DNA of 64,000 bases from Brevibacterium linens ATCC 9172 (GCF_900169165.1 NZ_FXYY01000004.1:179731-243730); one strand, 5' to 3'; shown: positions 1 through 8,860, numbered from the stretch's first letter. The notes: generated by a model not told the origin, from the sequence alone. Numbers and translations: made by a program.

Positions 1-2
1 TC

Positions 3-149
3 ATCGCAGCCATCCTCGTCATCATCGCGGAGACAGCACGTTCGGCGACGATGCCGGAATGGCTGACCGTCGTGCCGACGGCTGTCTTCCTCGTCGCCAC
101 AGGACTCGCCGTCTGGCGCTTCTACCGCAGACTCACCCCGCCGAGGTGA
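3..149 (+). CDS. C-terminal end of a membrane protein (gene runs off the left edge)
   Basis: An open frame enters from the left edge and stops at TGA 147-149, giving the last 48 residues of a protein. The visible part holds two hydrophobic stretches (IAAILVIIAE, then VVPTAVFLVATGLAVW) separated by a short polar loop and ends in the basic tail RFYRRLTPPR. That pattern fits the final membrane segments of a transporter with a cytoplasmic C-terminus. The family cannot be told from this fragment. The last codons (CCGCCGAGGTGA) match the short GC-rich motif that recurs through the window and is repeated 32 bp downstream. Confidence 0.5.
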   Translation: MAAILVIIAETARSATMPEWLTVVPTAVFLVATGLAVWRFYRRLTPPR

Positions 150-294
150 CCGCGTCGTCGGCGACGGCCACCCCGCCGAGGTGACTCTGCGGTCCATCCC
201 GACCGCAGGGGTGGGAACGCTCCCGCCCTCCCACCGGGGTGACCGACCAGAGGTCAGGGCCGCCTCGGCGAGGGAGATCCGATGCTCCCCGGGG

Positions 295-1035
295 TCAGAC
301 GGTGACTTCTTGGGGCAAGAACACGGAGACGTCCCAGTTCTGCATCGCGTGGGCCGACGCCCAGAAGTGGAGTTCGTATACGCAGGCCTGTTCGAAGGCG
401 GCTCGCATGCGGGCGGATTCCTCGCTCGGGGCCTTCGCGAGTTCCTGTTCGAGGATGTGCACAGCGTGGCGGGTCGATTCGTCGAATTCCGGTGAGTCGT
501 AGGTCTGCACCCAGGTGCGGTAGGGGTGGTCATCGGACATCTGACCGGCCTGGTCGATCAGCACCTTGCCCATGTGGGCGTACACCCAGAAGCAGGGCAG
601 CACTGAGGCCACGCCTTCGCCGTAGGATCGGCTGGCGGCGTTGGCGACGAGGAAGGACACGTAACCCAGCGTCGTCGGGGAGGCCTTGAAACGGGAGCCT
701 TCCGCGGTGAGCTCCTCCAGCGCCGAGGCGAGTCGGGCGTCGGCGAGCAGCTCTGCGTGCATCTCCTCTTCGACGGTGATCGCCTCGGCGGCGGAGCCTG
801 CCCAGAATCGGGATTCGTCACGGTCGACGGTCTTCGCGGCCAGGAACGACATGGCCTTCGCATACCCGTTGAGATAGAGACTGTCCTGCGAGATGTAATT
901 GGCGAACGCCTTCGGACCGAGGCTGCCGTCGGCGAGCTGGGCGAGGAACGGCAGGGCTTCGATCTGCTCGACGATGGGGCGAACGCGGTCCCACAGCTGG
1001 GTGGTCAGTGGGCCGGCGGTAAAGGTGACGGTCAT
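295..1035 (-). CDS. tenA: TenA family aminopyrimidine aminohydrolase / thiaminase II
   Basis: This 246-residue protein has the length and all-helical composition of TenA. TenA hydrolyses aminopyrimidine breakdown products of thiamine so that the HMP moiety can be salvaged in the cytoplasm. The N-terminal part (LWDRVRPIVEQIEALPF, FANYISQDSLYL) is typical. The segment LPCFWVYAHMG carries the cysteine expected at the active site, and VYELHFWASAH near the C-terminus matches the conserved acidic/aromatic motif. It is the last gene of the thiM-thiE-thiD-tenA run, about 100 bp after thiD, and is probably co-transcribed from the TPP-riboswitch promoter. ATG start chosen; an AGGAGTTCC-like ribosome site precedes it on the minus strand. 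Confidence 0.9.
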   Translation of the reverse strand: MTVTFTAGPLTTQLWDRVRPIVEQIEALPFLAQLADGSLGPKAFANYISQDSLYLNGYAKAMSFLAAKTVDRDESRFWAGSAAEAITVEEEMHAELLADARLASALEELTAEGSRFKASPTTLGYVSFLVANAASRSYGEGVASVLPCFWVYAHMGKVLIDQAGQMSDDHPYRTWVQTYDSPEFDESTRHAVHILEQELAKAPSEESARMRAAFEQACVYELHFWASAHAMQNWDVSVFLPQEVTV

Positions 1036-1136
1036 GGGAACTCCTTTGTGCTCGTGTGACGTGGTGATTCGTATGACGTGGCGGTTCGAGTGAGTTGGCG
1101 CTTCCGGTGAGGTGGTGGTCAGGCGGGATGGATACC

Positions 1137-2066
1137 TCAGGCGGGTCGATCGCGGACGATGTCGACCTGGTGGTCGACGGGTCCGTGGGCGCCCTCCGGA
1201 TCCAGACTCAGCTGCCAGTCCGCAGCCGAGTTCAGGGCGCGAGCGAGAAAATCGAGGGCATTGCCGACAGCCTCGCCGAGGAGGTCGGACCCGATCGCCG
1301 CGCGTGACCGATCTTTCCCGGTCGGGGCCGCCGGATCGGCAGGTCCCCCGGCGGCAGCTGCGCGTTCACGGCCGAGGACGGCCACCTCGGCGGTGATCGC
1401 AGCCGAGAGAGTGCACCCTGTTCCGTGCGTGTTCATCGTCGTCACGCGGGGGTGGGTGAACTCCCGGACCTGACCGTCGCTCGTGGCGAGGATGTCGATG
1501 ACCTCGTCATCGCTACCGTGTCCGCCCTTGAGCAGGACCGCTCCGGGCCCGCGCTCGAGCAGGCGCCCGGCCTGGTCACGCATGGCTTCGGTCGTCTGCG
1601 CTTCGGGTTCGTCATCGCTGATGAGCAGGGCCGCCTCGGGGAGGTTGGGGGTGATGAGGTCGGCGACGGGCAGCAGGTGGGTGCGCACGGCGTCGACGGC
1701 ATCGGCCTCGAGGAGGCGATGGCCGGAGGTCGCGATCATCACCGGGTCGACGGTGAAGAAGCCGAGCCGGCCTTCGGCGGCGCGGGCGACGACGAGTTCG
1801 ACGAGGTCACGGCTGCCGAGCATCCCCGATTTCGTCGCATCGACGGGCAGGTCGCCGAGCACGGACTCGAACTGATCGGCGACGAAATCGACGTCGATCG
1901 GATAGACGCGCGACACCCCGTGCGTGTTCTGCGCGACGAGGGCGGTGATGACGGTCGTGCCCATGGTCTTCCGCGCGGTGAAGGTCTTGAGGTCGGCGTG
2001 AATCCCGGCGCCGCCTGAGGGGTCGGTGCCGGCGATGGACAAGGTGATCGGCGGGCGGGTCGTCAC
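1137..2066 (-). CDS. thiD: Hydroxymethylpyrimidine/phosphomethylpyrimidine kinase
   Basis: ThiD phosphorylates HMP and HMP-phosphate to HMP-PP for thiamine phosphate synthesis. The ribokinase-fold signature SIAGTDPSGGAGIHADLK lies at the N-terminus, ATSGHRLL and LLKGGHGSDDEVIDI in the middle, and the anion-hole/catalytic motif THGTGCTLSAAIT near residue 215. At 309 residues it is longer than the usual ~265. The extra length includes an Ala/Gly/Pro-rich linker (AAAGGPADPAAP) inserted after the catalytic motif. It overlaps the end of thiE by 4 bp (ATGA), so translation is probably coupled. Confidence 0.93.
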   Translation of the reverse strand: MTTRPPITLSIAGTDPSGGAGIHADLKTFTARKTMGTTVITALVAQNTHGVSRVYPIDVDFVADQFESVLGDLPVDATKSGMLGSRDLVELVVARAAEGRLGFFTVDPVMIATSGHRLLEADAVDAVRTHLLPVADLITPNLPEAALLISDDEPEAQTTEAMRDQAGRLLERGPGAVLLKGGHGSDDEVIDILATSDGQVREFTHPRVTTMNTHGTGCTLSAAITAEVAVLGRERAAAAGGPADPAAPTGKDRSRAAIGSDLLGEAVGNALDFLARALNSAADWQLSLDPEGAHGPVDHQVDIVRDRPA

Positions 2067-2848
2067 TGGTCGCTCCCGGTGAAAGCGGCCAGCAGCTCTT
2101 CGGCCGCCGACTTCGGATCCTCGGCCAGGCAGATCGCCGAGACCACGCAGATTCCGATCAGTCCACGTCCGTGCAGGTCGGGGGCACGGTAGGCGGTGAT
2201 ACCGCCGATGGCGACGGCGGGGATTCCGGCTTCTGCCGCCAGCTCGCCGAGGCGGTCCGGTCCGATGCCGTCGGGGGCGTCGGCTTTCGTGGAGGTGTCA
2301 TAGACCGGTCCGATGCCGACGAGGTCGACGACTCCGGAGTTGCGGGCGGCGGCGAATTCGTCGCTGTTGGCGGCCGAGAGACCGATGAGCGGTGCCGCAC
2401 CCAGGGCGGCGCGCACCTCGGCGACGGTGGCATCGGTTTGGCCGACGTGGATGTGCACGGTCTCGCCTTCGTCGATGAGGCGGCGGGCCACCTCGACGCG
2501 GTCGTTGAGGACGACGGGAACCGTGCGGTCGGTGCCGCGGGTGGCGGCGTCGACGGCGGCGATGACCTGGCGGGTGAGCGAGTAGAACCCTGCGTCGTCG
2601 ATGTCCTTGTCGCGGACCTGGACGATGCCCACTCCCCCGGCGACGGCGGCCTGCACGGTCTCGGCGACGCTGCGACCGGCGGCTTCGCATTGCGCGGAGT
2701 CGGTGACGAGGTAGAGGCGAGTGTCGATTCCGGCGAAGCGGTCGGTCGCGGCAGCGCGGTCGGTCGCGGCGGCTCCATCGGTCGCGGCGGCGCCGTTAGC
2801 GGCGGCGCCGTTCGGGTTGTCAGCGATGTGGGCGGATCCGGCGGTCAT
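2063..2848 (-). CDS. thiE: Thiamine-phosphate synthase
   Basis: ThiE joins HMP-PP and thiazole phosphate to thiamine phosphate. The TIM-barrel core begins at RLYLVTDSAQCE (about residue 43) and shows GIVQVRDKD, HVGQTDATV and the GIGPVYDTSTKADAPDG phosphate-binding region, with AIGGIT late in the protein. The first ~40 residues are a low-complexity Ala/Asp/Thr extension with AATDRAA-type repeats, absent from typical ThiE. An internal start may be used, but the upstream ATG overlaps the end of thiM by 4 bp, which favours the long form. Confidence 0.92.
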   Translation of the reverse strand: MTAGSAHIADNPNGAAANGAAATDGAAATDRAAATDRFAGIDTRLYLVTDSAQCEAAGRSVAETVQAAVAGGVGIVQVRDKDIDDAGFYSLTRQVIAAVDAATRGTDRTVPVVLNDRVEVARRLIDEGETVHIHVGQTDATVAEVRAALGAAPLIGLSAANSDEFAAARNSGVVDLVGIGPVYDTSTKADAPDGIGPDRLGELAAEAGIPAVAIGGITAYRAPDLHGRGLIGICVVSAICLAEDPKSAAEELLAAFTGSDQ

Positions 2849-3774
2849 GCTTCGACGCCTTCGCCGGCGGCACCGCTGCCTGAGGTGAGCGTGTCGAGGC
2901 TGATTCTCGTCTCTGCGAGTCGGTCGCCGTCGACGGCGTGGAGCGCGTCGAGGAAGTTCACCGAGTAGCTTCCCGGCCCCTTCGCACCATCGGCGGCGAG
3001 TTCACCGGCGACCGCGAAGTGCGCGTGGGCGGCGACGACGGCTTCGAACCTCGCCGAGGCGGCCCCACCGTTCGCGGACCCGTCCGTGGCGTTGACGGCC
3101 GAGGCATCGGCGTCGGGGTCGGCCAGTCCTGCCCGGGCGGCAGCCAGGTAGGCGACGGTGACGGCACCGAGAGAGCACCCGGTGCCGATGACCAGCGGCA
3201 TGAACTCATGTCCGCCGGTGATGCGGGCGACGTGGACGGTGCCGTCGATATGGGCGACGACGGCATCGGTGGGTCCGGACACGGCGACGATCGCACCGGT
3301 TTCCCTGGCCAGCTTTGCGGCGGCGGGGAGGACGGCATCGACTTCATCGGTGGAGTCGACTCCACGACCGCCGAGTCCGACTCCGGCGAGAGCCGCGACC
3401 TCGGAGGCATTGCCGCGGATAGTTGTGGGGTGATCGGCGGCGGCGCGGCGGATGCGGGAGGTGCGGAAGTCGACGGCGCCGACGCTCACGGGGTCGAGGA
3501 CCCAGGGTTTGCCGGCGGCGTTGGCGACGTCGATGGCGGCATCGGCGGCGAGCAGCTGATGGTTCGAAGCGGTGCCGAAGTTGACGAGGACTCCGCTGGC
3601 GATTCCGGCGAACTGTCCGGCGTCGGCTTCGTGGTCGAGCATCGCCGGGGAGGCGCCGACAGCCAGGAGCACGTTCGCGCTGAACTGCTGCACGACGGTG
3701 TTCGTGATGCATTGGATGAGTGGATTGCTTGCGCGCAGTCGCGCATTCGCAGAACGCAGGTCGAAGTCAACCAT
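2845..3774 (-). CDS. thiM: Hydroxyethylthiazole kinase
   Basis: ThiM phosphorylates the thiazole alcohol for thiamine salvage. The protein (309 aa) starts just downstream of the riboswitch, and NPLIQCITNTVVQQFSAN is the family signature. PWVLDPVSVGA and the glycine-rich VIGTGCSLGAVT are the ATP/anion-hole motifs. An acidic/Gly-rich insert (DPDADASAVNATDGSANGG) lies near residue 240. The ATG at 3774 was chosen because the upstream frame is riboswitch RNA (GAAGGGATCGTC precedes it). With ThiE, ThiD and TenA this gives salvage of both thiamine moieties; no de novo thiC/thiG genes are in the window. Confidence 0.93.
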   Translation of the reverse strand: MVDFDLRSANARLRASNPLIQCITNTVVQQFSANVLLAVGASPAMLDHEADAGQFAGIASGVLVNFGTASNHQLLAADAAIDVANAAGKPWVLDPVSVGAVDFRTSRIRRAAADHPTTIRGNASEVAALAGVGLGGRGVDSTDEVDAVLPAAAKLARETGAIVAVSGPTDAVVAHIDGTVHVARITGGHEFMPLVIGTGCSLGAVTVAYLAAARAGLADPDADASAVNATDGSANGGAASARFEAVVAAHAHFAVAGELAADGAKGPGSYSVNFLDALHAVDGDRLAETRISLDTLTSGSGAAGEGVEA

Positions 3775-3778
3775 GACG

Positions 3779-3888
3779 ATCCCTTCGCTAGTATGGCCCA
3801 GATCAGGTTCGATGGGTGTTCTCTCAGCCTCGGTGTCCTCCGTGCGCAGCGTCTTGGTGCGAACGGATCCTCGTGAGGCACCCCATGT
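3779..3888 (-). promoter_or_regulatory. TPP riboswitch (THI element) upstream of thiM
   Basis: Read on the minus strand, the leader contains the conserved THI-box blocks in the right order: GGGGTGCC (3877-3884), CTGAGAGAACACCC, GAACCTGATCTGG and TACTAGCGAAGGGAT ending about 5 bases before the thiM ATG. The last block overlaps the likely ribosome-binding region, so TPP binding probably blocks translation initiation. The variable P3 arm is long (about 45 nt between GGGGTGCC and CTGAGA). The riboswitch should control the whole thiM-thiE-thiD-tenA operon. Confidence 0.95.
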
Positions 3889-3944
3889 CATTGGCTTCGA
3901 CTGTATCAGCCCGGCTGAGGCACGGCGACTCCTTGGATGCTCAG

Positions 3945-4076
3945 TGCCGACCGCTCGACTTGACGTCGCTGTATCAAGCAATGCATTGCGCGCTCGACGC
4001 TCAGGCGAGCGGTCGGCAGAGGGAGCTCTTGCGGAACCGAGAGGTCGACGACAACTTGAGCGCTCAGCGCTGAGCG
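3945..4076. repeat. Intergenic inverted repeats after the sugar permease gene
   Basis: The interval between thiM and the permease holds an inverted pair TGCCGACCGCTC (3945) and GAGCGGTCGGCA (ending 4019), with an inner ATGCATTGCGCGC stretch. The perfect palindrome CGCTCAGCGCTGAGCG follows at about 4061-4076. It lies directly after the permease stop on the minus strand and may act as a bidirectional stop signal. The GCCGACCGCTC/GAGCGGTCGGC arms recur at 8760-8831 and as a single arm near 13721. Confidence 0.5.
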
Positions 4077-4102
4077 GACGCCCCTGTGCCGCCGACCCGG
4101 CA

Positions 4103-5314
4103 CTACCCGCGCCCGACGTACCTCTGGCCTCGGCGGCTGAGCGCATCGATGACGACGGCGGTGAGCAAGACGAGCGCGGTGATGATCTGCTGTGCATCGG
4201 AGTTGAAGCCGATGAGGTAGAGACCGTTGTTGATCGCGCCGACGACCAGTGCGCCGAGCACTGCCGCCCAGGCAGTTCCGCGACCACCGAACAGCGAGGT
4301 GCCGCCGATGACGGCCGCAGCGATCGCGTTGAGCAGGTCCTGCGTGCTCACCAGCGTCGATCCCGCGTTCGTCGTCACTCCGGTCTTGATGAATCCGAAC
4401 AGAGCGGCCAGCACTCCGGCAGCCATGAACACGCTGATGCGCACCCAGGTCACGCGGATGCCGGCACGCCGGGCGGCTTCGACCTTGCCGCCGACGGCGT
4501 AGATCGAACGACCATAACGGGTCTTGCGCAGCACGAGGTCGATGATGATCGCGATGACGATCATGAGGAAGAACGGCATCGCCAGACCGAAGTCCTGATT
4601 GACGAGGATGAGGAAGCCGAACACGATCGCGGCCAGCAGGACGATCCTCACGATCACCGAAGTCCAGCTCGGAGCGCTGAGACCCTCCCGGTGGCGGCGC
4701 AACTTCGAATAGATGATGCCGACGCCGAATCCGATGATCGCGATCGCACCGAAGACATAGGCCCAGATCGCCGGGAAATAGAAGCTCGCGAAGTCGAAGG
4801 CGAAGGTGTCCGACATCGACAGGTTCTTCTGCGTACCCAGGGTTGTCAGCGTCAGGCCGGTGAACGCGAGCAAGCCGGCCAGGGTCACCACGAACGCCGG
4901 GATGCCGACGACGGCGAAGAACCAGCCCTGGATCGCACCGACGACCAGGCCGAGCAGCAGCATGATGACCAGCGCCAGGGCCGGCGGCACACCTTGCCTC
5001 ACCACCAGAACACCGAGCAGCGAGGCGGCCAATCCGCCCAACTGCGCCAGGGAGAGGTCGATCTCGCCGAGGAGCAGGATGAGGTTGATGCCCAGGGCAA
5101 GTATCGCGAGGAATGCGACCTGGGTGGAGAGGTTGACGAGGTTGGCCGGAGAGATGAAGTTCGAGTCGGCCGTCTGGAAGACGATGACGATGACGATGAG
5201 GGCGAAGATGACCGGGAACGATCCGAGCTGGCCCTCTTTGACCCGTCGCAGGAACGTTCCGACGACGCCTTCGTGAGAGATCCGTTCGTCGGTGATGAAG
5301 GAATTGCGGGTCAT
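4103..5314 (-). CDS. Sugar ABC transporter permease (XylH/RbsC-like)
   Basis: A 403-residue polytopic protein with about ten hydrophobic segments and the BPD_transp_2 fold of sugar importers. The family region GINLILLLGEIDLSLAQLGG precedes the helix pair; RKTRYGRSIYAVGG and AGIRVTWVRI are the cytoplasmic coupling-loop motifs seen in XylH and MglC. AIAAAVIGGTSLFGGRGT near the C-terminus is also characteristic. It overlaps the ATPase gene by 4 bp and follows the binding-protein gene in the same operon. Substrate is unknown; a pentose or hexose is the usual cargo. Confidence 0.9.
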   Translation of the reverse strand: MTRNSFITDERISHEGVVGTFLRRVKEGQLGSFPVIFALIVIVIVFQTADSNFISPANLVNLSTQVAFLAILALGINLILLLGEIDLSLAQLGGLAASLLGVLVVRQGVPPALALVIMLLLGLVVGAIQGWFFAVVGIPAFVVTLAGLLAFTGLTLTTLGTQKNLSMSDTFAFDFASFYFPAIWAYVFGAIAIIGFGVGIIYSKLRRHREGLSAPSWTSVIVRIVLLAAIVFGFLILVNQDFGLAMPFFLMIVIAIIIDLVLRKTRYGRSIYAVGGKVEAARRAGIRVTWVRISVFMAAGVLAALFGFIKTGVTTNAGSTLVSTQDLLNAIAAAVIGGTSLFGGRGTAWAAVLGALVVGAINNGLYLIGFNSDAQQIITALVLLTAVVIDALSRRGQRYVGRG

Positions 5315-6135
5315 CGACGCTCACCCCTCCGTGCCGCACGCTTGGTCACGACGTTGTCGCTGGCCCCGGTGATCGCGGCCACGAGCACGTCCGTGCGTTC
5401 GTCGCCAGGGAAGTCACCGGCGTCCTTGCCCAAGCGCAGCACGTGCACCCGCTCGCACACAGCCTGCACGTCAGCCATATTGTGGCTGACGAGCAGCACC
5501 CCGAGGTCACGTTCCTTCAGCCGTTCGATGAGGTTGAGCACCTCGGCCGTCTGGGCGACACCGAGCGCCGCCGTCGGCTCGTCGAGCATGACCAGGGAGG
5601 GTTCGCCCAGCAGCGAGCGAGCGATCGCGACGGTCTGACGCTGACCGCCGGACAGGGCCGCGATCGGCACTCGCACGCTCGGGATCTTCGCTGACAGACT
5701 GCGCAGCAGCTCCCAGGATTTGGCCTCCATGGACACCTCGTCGAGCACTCCGCCGCGGGTCTTCTCATGTCCGAGGAAGAGGTTGGCGACGACGTCGAGG
5801 TTCTCGCACAGGGCCAAGTCTTGGAACACGGTGGCCACTCCGGCCCTCTGCGCGTCCTTCGGGGAGGAGAACCTCTGCGCCGTTCCGTTCATGATGAGCT
5901 CGCCCTCATCGGCGGCATGGACTCCGGCGATGACCTTGATCAGCGTCGATTTGCCGGCGCCGTTGTCGCCGACAAGGCCGACGACCTCGCCGCGGCCGAC
6001 GCTGAGATTGATGTCGGTCAGTGCCTGAACGGCACCGAATCGCTTGTTGATTCCGCGCAGTTCGAGCACCGGCTCGCTGTCGCTGCCCGGCGTCCGCGTC
6101 GCCGCAGATGCCTGGTCAGGTGTCTCTGGTGTCAT
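5311..6135 (-). CDS. Sugar ABC transporter ATP-binding protein, single nucleotide-binding domain
   Basis: This 274-residue ATPase energises the neighbouring permease. Walker A is GDNGAGKST, the ABC signature ALSGGQRQTVAIARSL, and Walker B VMLDEPTAAL, followed by a switch histidine in LLVSHN. RbsA/XylG/MglA proteins usually carry two fused ABC domains (about 500 aa). This one has a single domain like the FrcA-type subgroup, so the importer probably uses a homodimer. A short acidic N-terminal extension (about 25 residues) precedes LELRGINKRFGAVQAL. It lies about 100 bp after the binding-protein gene and overlaps the permease. Confidence 0.9.
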   Translation of the reverse strand: MTPETPDQASAATRTPGSDSEPVLELRGINKRFGAVQALTDINLSVGRGEVVGLVGDNGAGKSTLIKVIAGVHAADEGELIMNGTAQRFSSPKDAQRAGVATVFQDLALCENLDVVANLFLGHEKTRGGVLDEVSMEAKSWELLRSLSAKIPSVRVPIAALSGGQRQTVAIARSLLGEPSLVMLDEPTAALGVAQTAEVLNLIERLKERDLGVLLVSHNMADVQAVCERVHVLRLGKDAGDFPGDERTDVLVAAITGASDNVVTKRAARRGERR

Positions 6136-6233
6136 CTGTTCCTACTTGTCGCAGTCGTTGACCCCGGCAGCCGGCGACCGGTGATGGTCGCCGGCTCGAG
6201 GTCGGTCGCATCAGATCGTGAGCGCGCACGTGC

Positions 6234-7328
6234 TCACTTCACGCCGGCATCGGCACAGAGCTTCTCCACCTTGCTCGTGCAGATATCAGAGGCCTTGATC
6301 TGGTCGCCGACGATGTCCTTGATGTTGTCCTTGGTCACGACCTTGGCCTCGACGAAGTCCGTCGGGGTGTCTTTGTAGGTCGTGCTCGCTTCGACGTCCT
6401 CGCCCGCAGCCAGAGCCACAGCGGCCTTGGCGGCGAACTCCGCCTGCGGTGGGATCGACTTGTAGATCGTGGCGAACTGATCACCCTTGAGGATGTTCTG
6501 CAGACCGTCGACCTCAGCGTCCTGGCCGGTCACCACGGTTTCGACCTTGGCCTTCTTCGTCGCGGCGATGACGCCGCCGGCGGTGCCGTCGTTGGCCGCG
6601 TAGATGGCGATCGGCTTCTCACCGTCGCCCTGCAGCTGGCCTTCGACCCACTGGCGGGCGTCGTCGGGGTTCCAGTCGAGGGTGTCATGGCTGGCGGCGA
6701 TATCGACGCCGGCACCTTTGAGAGTCTCTTCGGCACCGGCCTTGAAGTCCGCGGCGTTCGGGTCTTTCGGGTCACCGTTGACCATCCACACCGGGCCCGA
6801 TTTCGGGTCGACTCCGGCCTCCTTGAGCCCGTCGAGCACGGCCTGGCCTTGGAGGTTGCCGATCTTCTTGTTATCGAACGAGGTGTAGTAGTCCGCGCCC
6901 TCGAAGAAACGGTCGTAGGAGATGACCGGGATCTTCTTCGCTTCTGCCTTCGACAGCGCCGATGCCACCGCTGAGGCATCGACTGGGTCGAGCACGATGG
7001 CATCGACACCTTCGGTCACTGCGGCTTCGAACTGCTGTTGCTGCTGGGTCGCATCCTGATTGGCGTTGCGGTATTCGACCTTCGCATCCGGATTGGCCTC
7101 TTTGAGGTACTTCTCGAAGTTCGGTTTGTCGAGCGACTCGTATCTGGTGGTCTTCGACTCGGGCAGCAGCAGTGCGATCGTGACGTCTCCGTCGCCGCCG
7201 GATCCGCTGTCCGCCTCGTCGTTTCCCTGCCCTTTCTGATTGCCGCAGCCGCTGAGTGCAAGAGCACCGATCGCGACCGAGGCGCCGAAGAGCGCCAGCT
7301 TCTTGTGGGACTTAAGGTTGTGCCTCAT
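6234..7328 (-). CDS. Sugar ABC transporter substrate-binding lipoprotein (XylF-like)
   Basis: A signal peptide with lipobox (ALALSGCG, Cys about residue 29) is followed by a Gly/Asp/Ser-rich linker and a type I periplasmic binding domain. GVDAIVLDPVDASAVASAL, IPVISYDRF, AANDGTAGGVI and VTGQDAEVDGLQNI are family landmarks of the XylF/ChvE sugar-binding group. The ATG at 7328 was chosen because AAAGG lies 7 bases upstream; a TTG 18 bases earlier is less likely. First gene of the importer operon, immediately downstream of a perfect LacI-type operator. Exact sugar unknown. Confidence 0.92.
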   Translation of the reverse strand: MRHNLKSHKKLALFGASVAIGALALSGCGNQKGQGNDEADSGSGGDGDVTIALLLPESKTTRYESLDKPNFEKYLKEANPDAKVEYRNANQDATQQQQQFEAAVTEGVDAIVLDPVDASAVASALSKAEAKKIPVISYDRFFEGADYYTSFDNKKIGNLQGQAVLDGLKEAGVDPKSGPVWMVNGDPKDPNAADFKAGAEETLKGAGVDIAASHDTLDWNPDDARQWVEGQLQGDGEKPIAIYAANDGTAGGVIAATKKAKVETVVTGQDAEVDGLQNILKGDQFATIYKSIPPQAEFAAKAAVALAAGEDVEASTTYKDTPTDFVEAKVVTKDNIKDIVGDQIKASDICTSKVEKLCADAGVK

Positions 7329-7347
7329 TGTGAACCTTTCAATCAAT

Positions 7348-7363
7348 CTGACAACGTTGTCAG
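7348..7363. promoter_or_regulatory. LacI-family operator, perfect 16-bp palindrome
   Basis: CTGACAACGTTGTCAG is a perfect inverted repeat with the central CG that LacI/GalR regulators insert into. It lies about 20 bp upstream of the binding-protein start and 58 bp downstream of the stop of the LacI-family gene. The obvious reading is repression of the sugar importer by that regulator, with a promoter located inside this short interval. Confidence 0.8.
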
Positions 7364-7420
7364 GCTGTTGAATATGATTCGCTCAACGCCGTCTGCTGTC
7401 AACTGTTTCGACAAAAGTTT

Positions 7421-8539
7421 TCAGCGGGTGTCCGGCGGCTCTTCACCGCTGCCACGAGCGATGACGCACAGCGCGTTGTCGAAATCGGGCACGCTGTCGT
7501 CGACACGACAATGCCCCATCGTCTCCGCCGCGATCGGGCCGTTTCCCTCACCGAGGCGGCCCCCGCCGGCCCCGGCAGCGCTGGGTTCCACCCCCGCACC
7601 GCTGGGTTCCGCACCGGCCCGGAGCCTGCGGACCGCCTCGGCGGCAAAGGACTCGACGTTGCGATCGACGACGGTGACGTCGAGGAGTTCGGCCGTGGGG
7701 AAATCGTCGATGCCCACCAGGGCCGGCCATTCGCCGAGGCGGCGGCAGGCATCGATGGCGCCCTGCGTGAGCGTGGCCGAGAGGGTGATGAGGGCACCGG
7801 GGGCGCTGCGGGAGCCGAGCCAGGCGGCGACGACGTTCTTTGCGCTGGCTTCGTCGTGGGCGTCTTCGCGCATATACGCGCGCCAGCCGACACCGCGACG
7901 GCCGGCGACGGCATCCTGGATTCCCTGCAGGCGGCGGGTGGTGATGAGGCTGGGCGATTGATCTCCGATGACGCCGAGTGCCATGTGTCCGTGTGCGAGC
8001 AGCTGCTCGGCCGCGAGGCGTCCCGCTTCACGGTCATCACCTGCGACGATGCCGATGCCGGGACTGTCGACCGCCGGGTCCAGGGAGACGATTCTGGTGC
8101 CTGGCGCCGAGGCGGCTCGTGCGTAGGTCTCGGCCGCCTCGGGGTGGGCGCGGATGACGATGATCCCGGTCAGATCGTTGGCGAGGCATTCGTCGAGGAA
8201 GGCTTCCTCCCGGTCGGGATCGTCACCGACGACGGTCACTACAGGGCGCAGGTCGACGGCTGCGAGTTCGGCTTCCACGGCGGCGAAGGCACGAGCCTGA
8301 AAGGCGTCCCCGGCATCGGAGAGGACCACGCCGATATAGGGTGAGCGGCCTCCGGCACGCAAGCGCCGGGCTGTGGAATTGAGTCGGAATCCGAGTTCTT
8401 CTGCGGCGGTTTCGACCTTCTCCGCGGTCGAGGCGGCAACGTGCTTTTCGCCGTTGAGGACGCGGGAGGCCGTCTTGATGCTCACACCGGCGCGGGCAGC
8501 GACCGTGGCCAGGGTCGGCCGATCGTTCTGCTTCGCCAT
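7421..8539 (-). CDS. LacI family transcriptional regulator
   Basis: The N-terminus holds the LacI HTH (LATVAARAGVSIKTASRVL) and hinge helix (RLNSTARRLRAG), then a periplasmic-binding-like sensor domain (YIGVVLSDAGDAFQARAF, DLTGIIVIRA, GIDDFPTAELLDVT). It precedes the sugar ABC genes on the same strand, with a palindromic operator between, so it is the likely local repressor with the imported sugar as inducer. Near the C-terminus a linker-like segment (GAEPSGAGVEPSAAGAGGG, then RLGEGNG) interrupts the usual end of the family. It contains one copy of the recurrent CCGCCTCGG motif, translated here as GRLGE. Confidence 0.93.
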   Translation of the reverse strand: MAKQNDRPTLATVAARAGVSIKTASRVLNGEKHVAASTAEKVETAAEELGFRLNSTARRLRAGGRSPYIGVVLSDAGDAFQARAFAAVEAELAAVDLRPVVTVVGDDPDREEAFLDECLANDLTGIIVIRAHPEAAETYARAASAPGTRIVSLDPAVDSPGIGIVAGDDREAGRLAAEQLLAHGHMALGVIGDQSPSLITTRRLQGIQDAVAGRRGVGWRAYMREDAHDEASAKNVVAAWLGSRSAPGALITLSATLTQGAIDACRRLGEWPALVGIDDFPTAELLDVTVVDRNVESFAAEAVRRLRAGAEPSGAGVEPSAAGAGGGRLGEGNGPIAAETMGHCRVDDSVPDFDNALCVIARGSGEEPPDTR

Positions 8540-8860
8540 GTGCGCACCTTTGAGTCTGAGGACCGATTCGTGACTCTGCGCAGCGACGCGCAGGCAACCG
8601 TTGGAATGATACTAACCGCTGAGGTGAAGGATGAACGCACTCGCCGAGGTGGGGCTCCGCTGCGAAGCCCCACCTCGGCGATCGCGGTGTTCGGACTTCG
8701 GCGCCTCACCCACCGCTCAACTCAGCGCCGACCGCACACATCGGCTCGGTCGCATCGCATCGACCGCTCAAGTCCGCACCGACCGCGCGCCGCATAGCTC
8801 GCTGCAGTGTCGCTGAGGTGAGCGGTCGGCAGATAGCGGCCGCGTCAACGGTCCCCGGGA
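8540..8860. other. Non-coding interval with strong hairpins
   Basis: No convincing gene is seen. A perfect 15-bp stem (8642-8656 with 8666-8680, arms starting CGCCGAGGTGG) with a 9-base loop is followed by an imperfect inverted repeat with arms CGACCGCTC/GAGCGGTCG (about 8760-8831). The first hairpin uses the same CGCCGAGGTGG arm as the one after neuB. The region also contains the upstream, promoter side of the LacI-family gene. Confidence 0.6.

Noticed and set aside
3572..5638. Plus-strand open frame of 688 codons over thiM, the permease and the ATPase
   Set aside because: Crosses the TPP riboswitch and two well-supported genes on the other strand; low-complexity polar composition.
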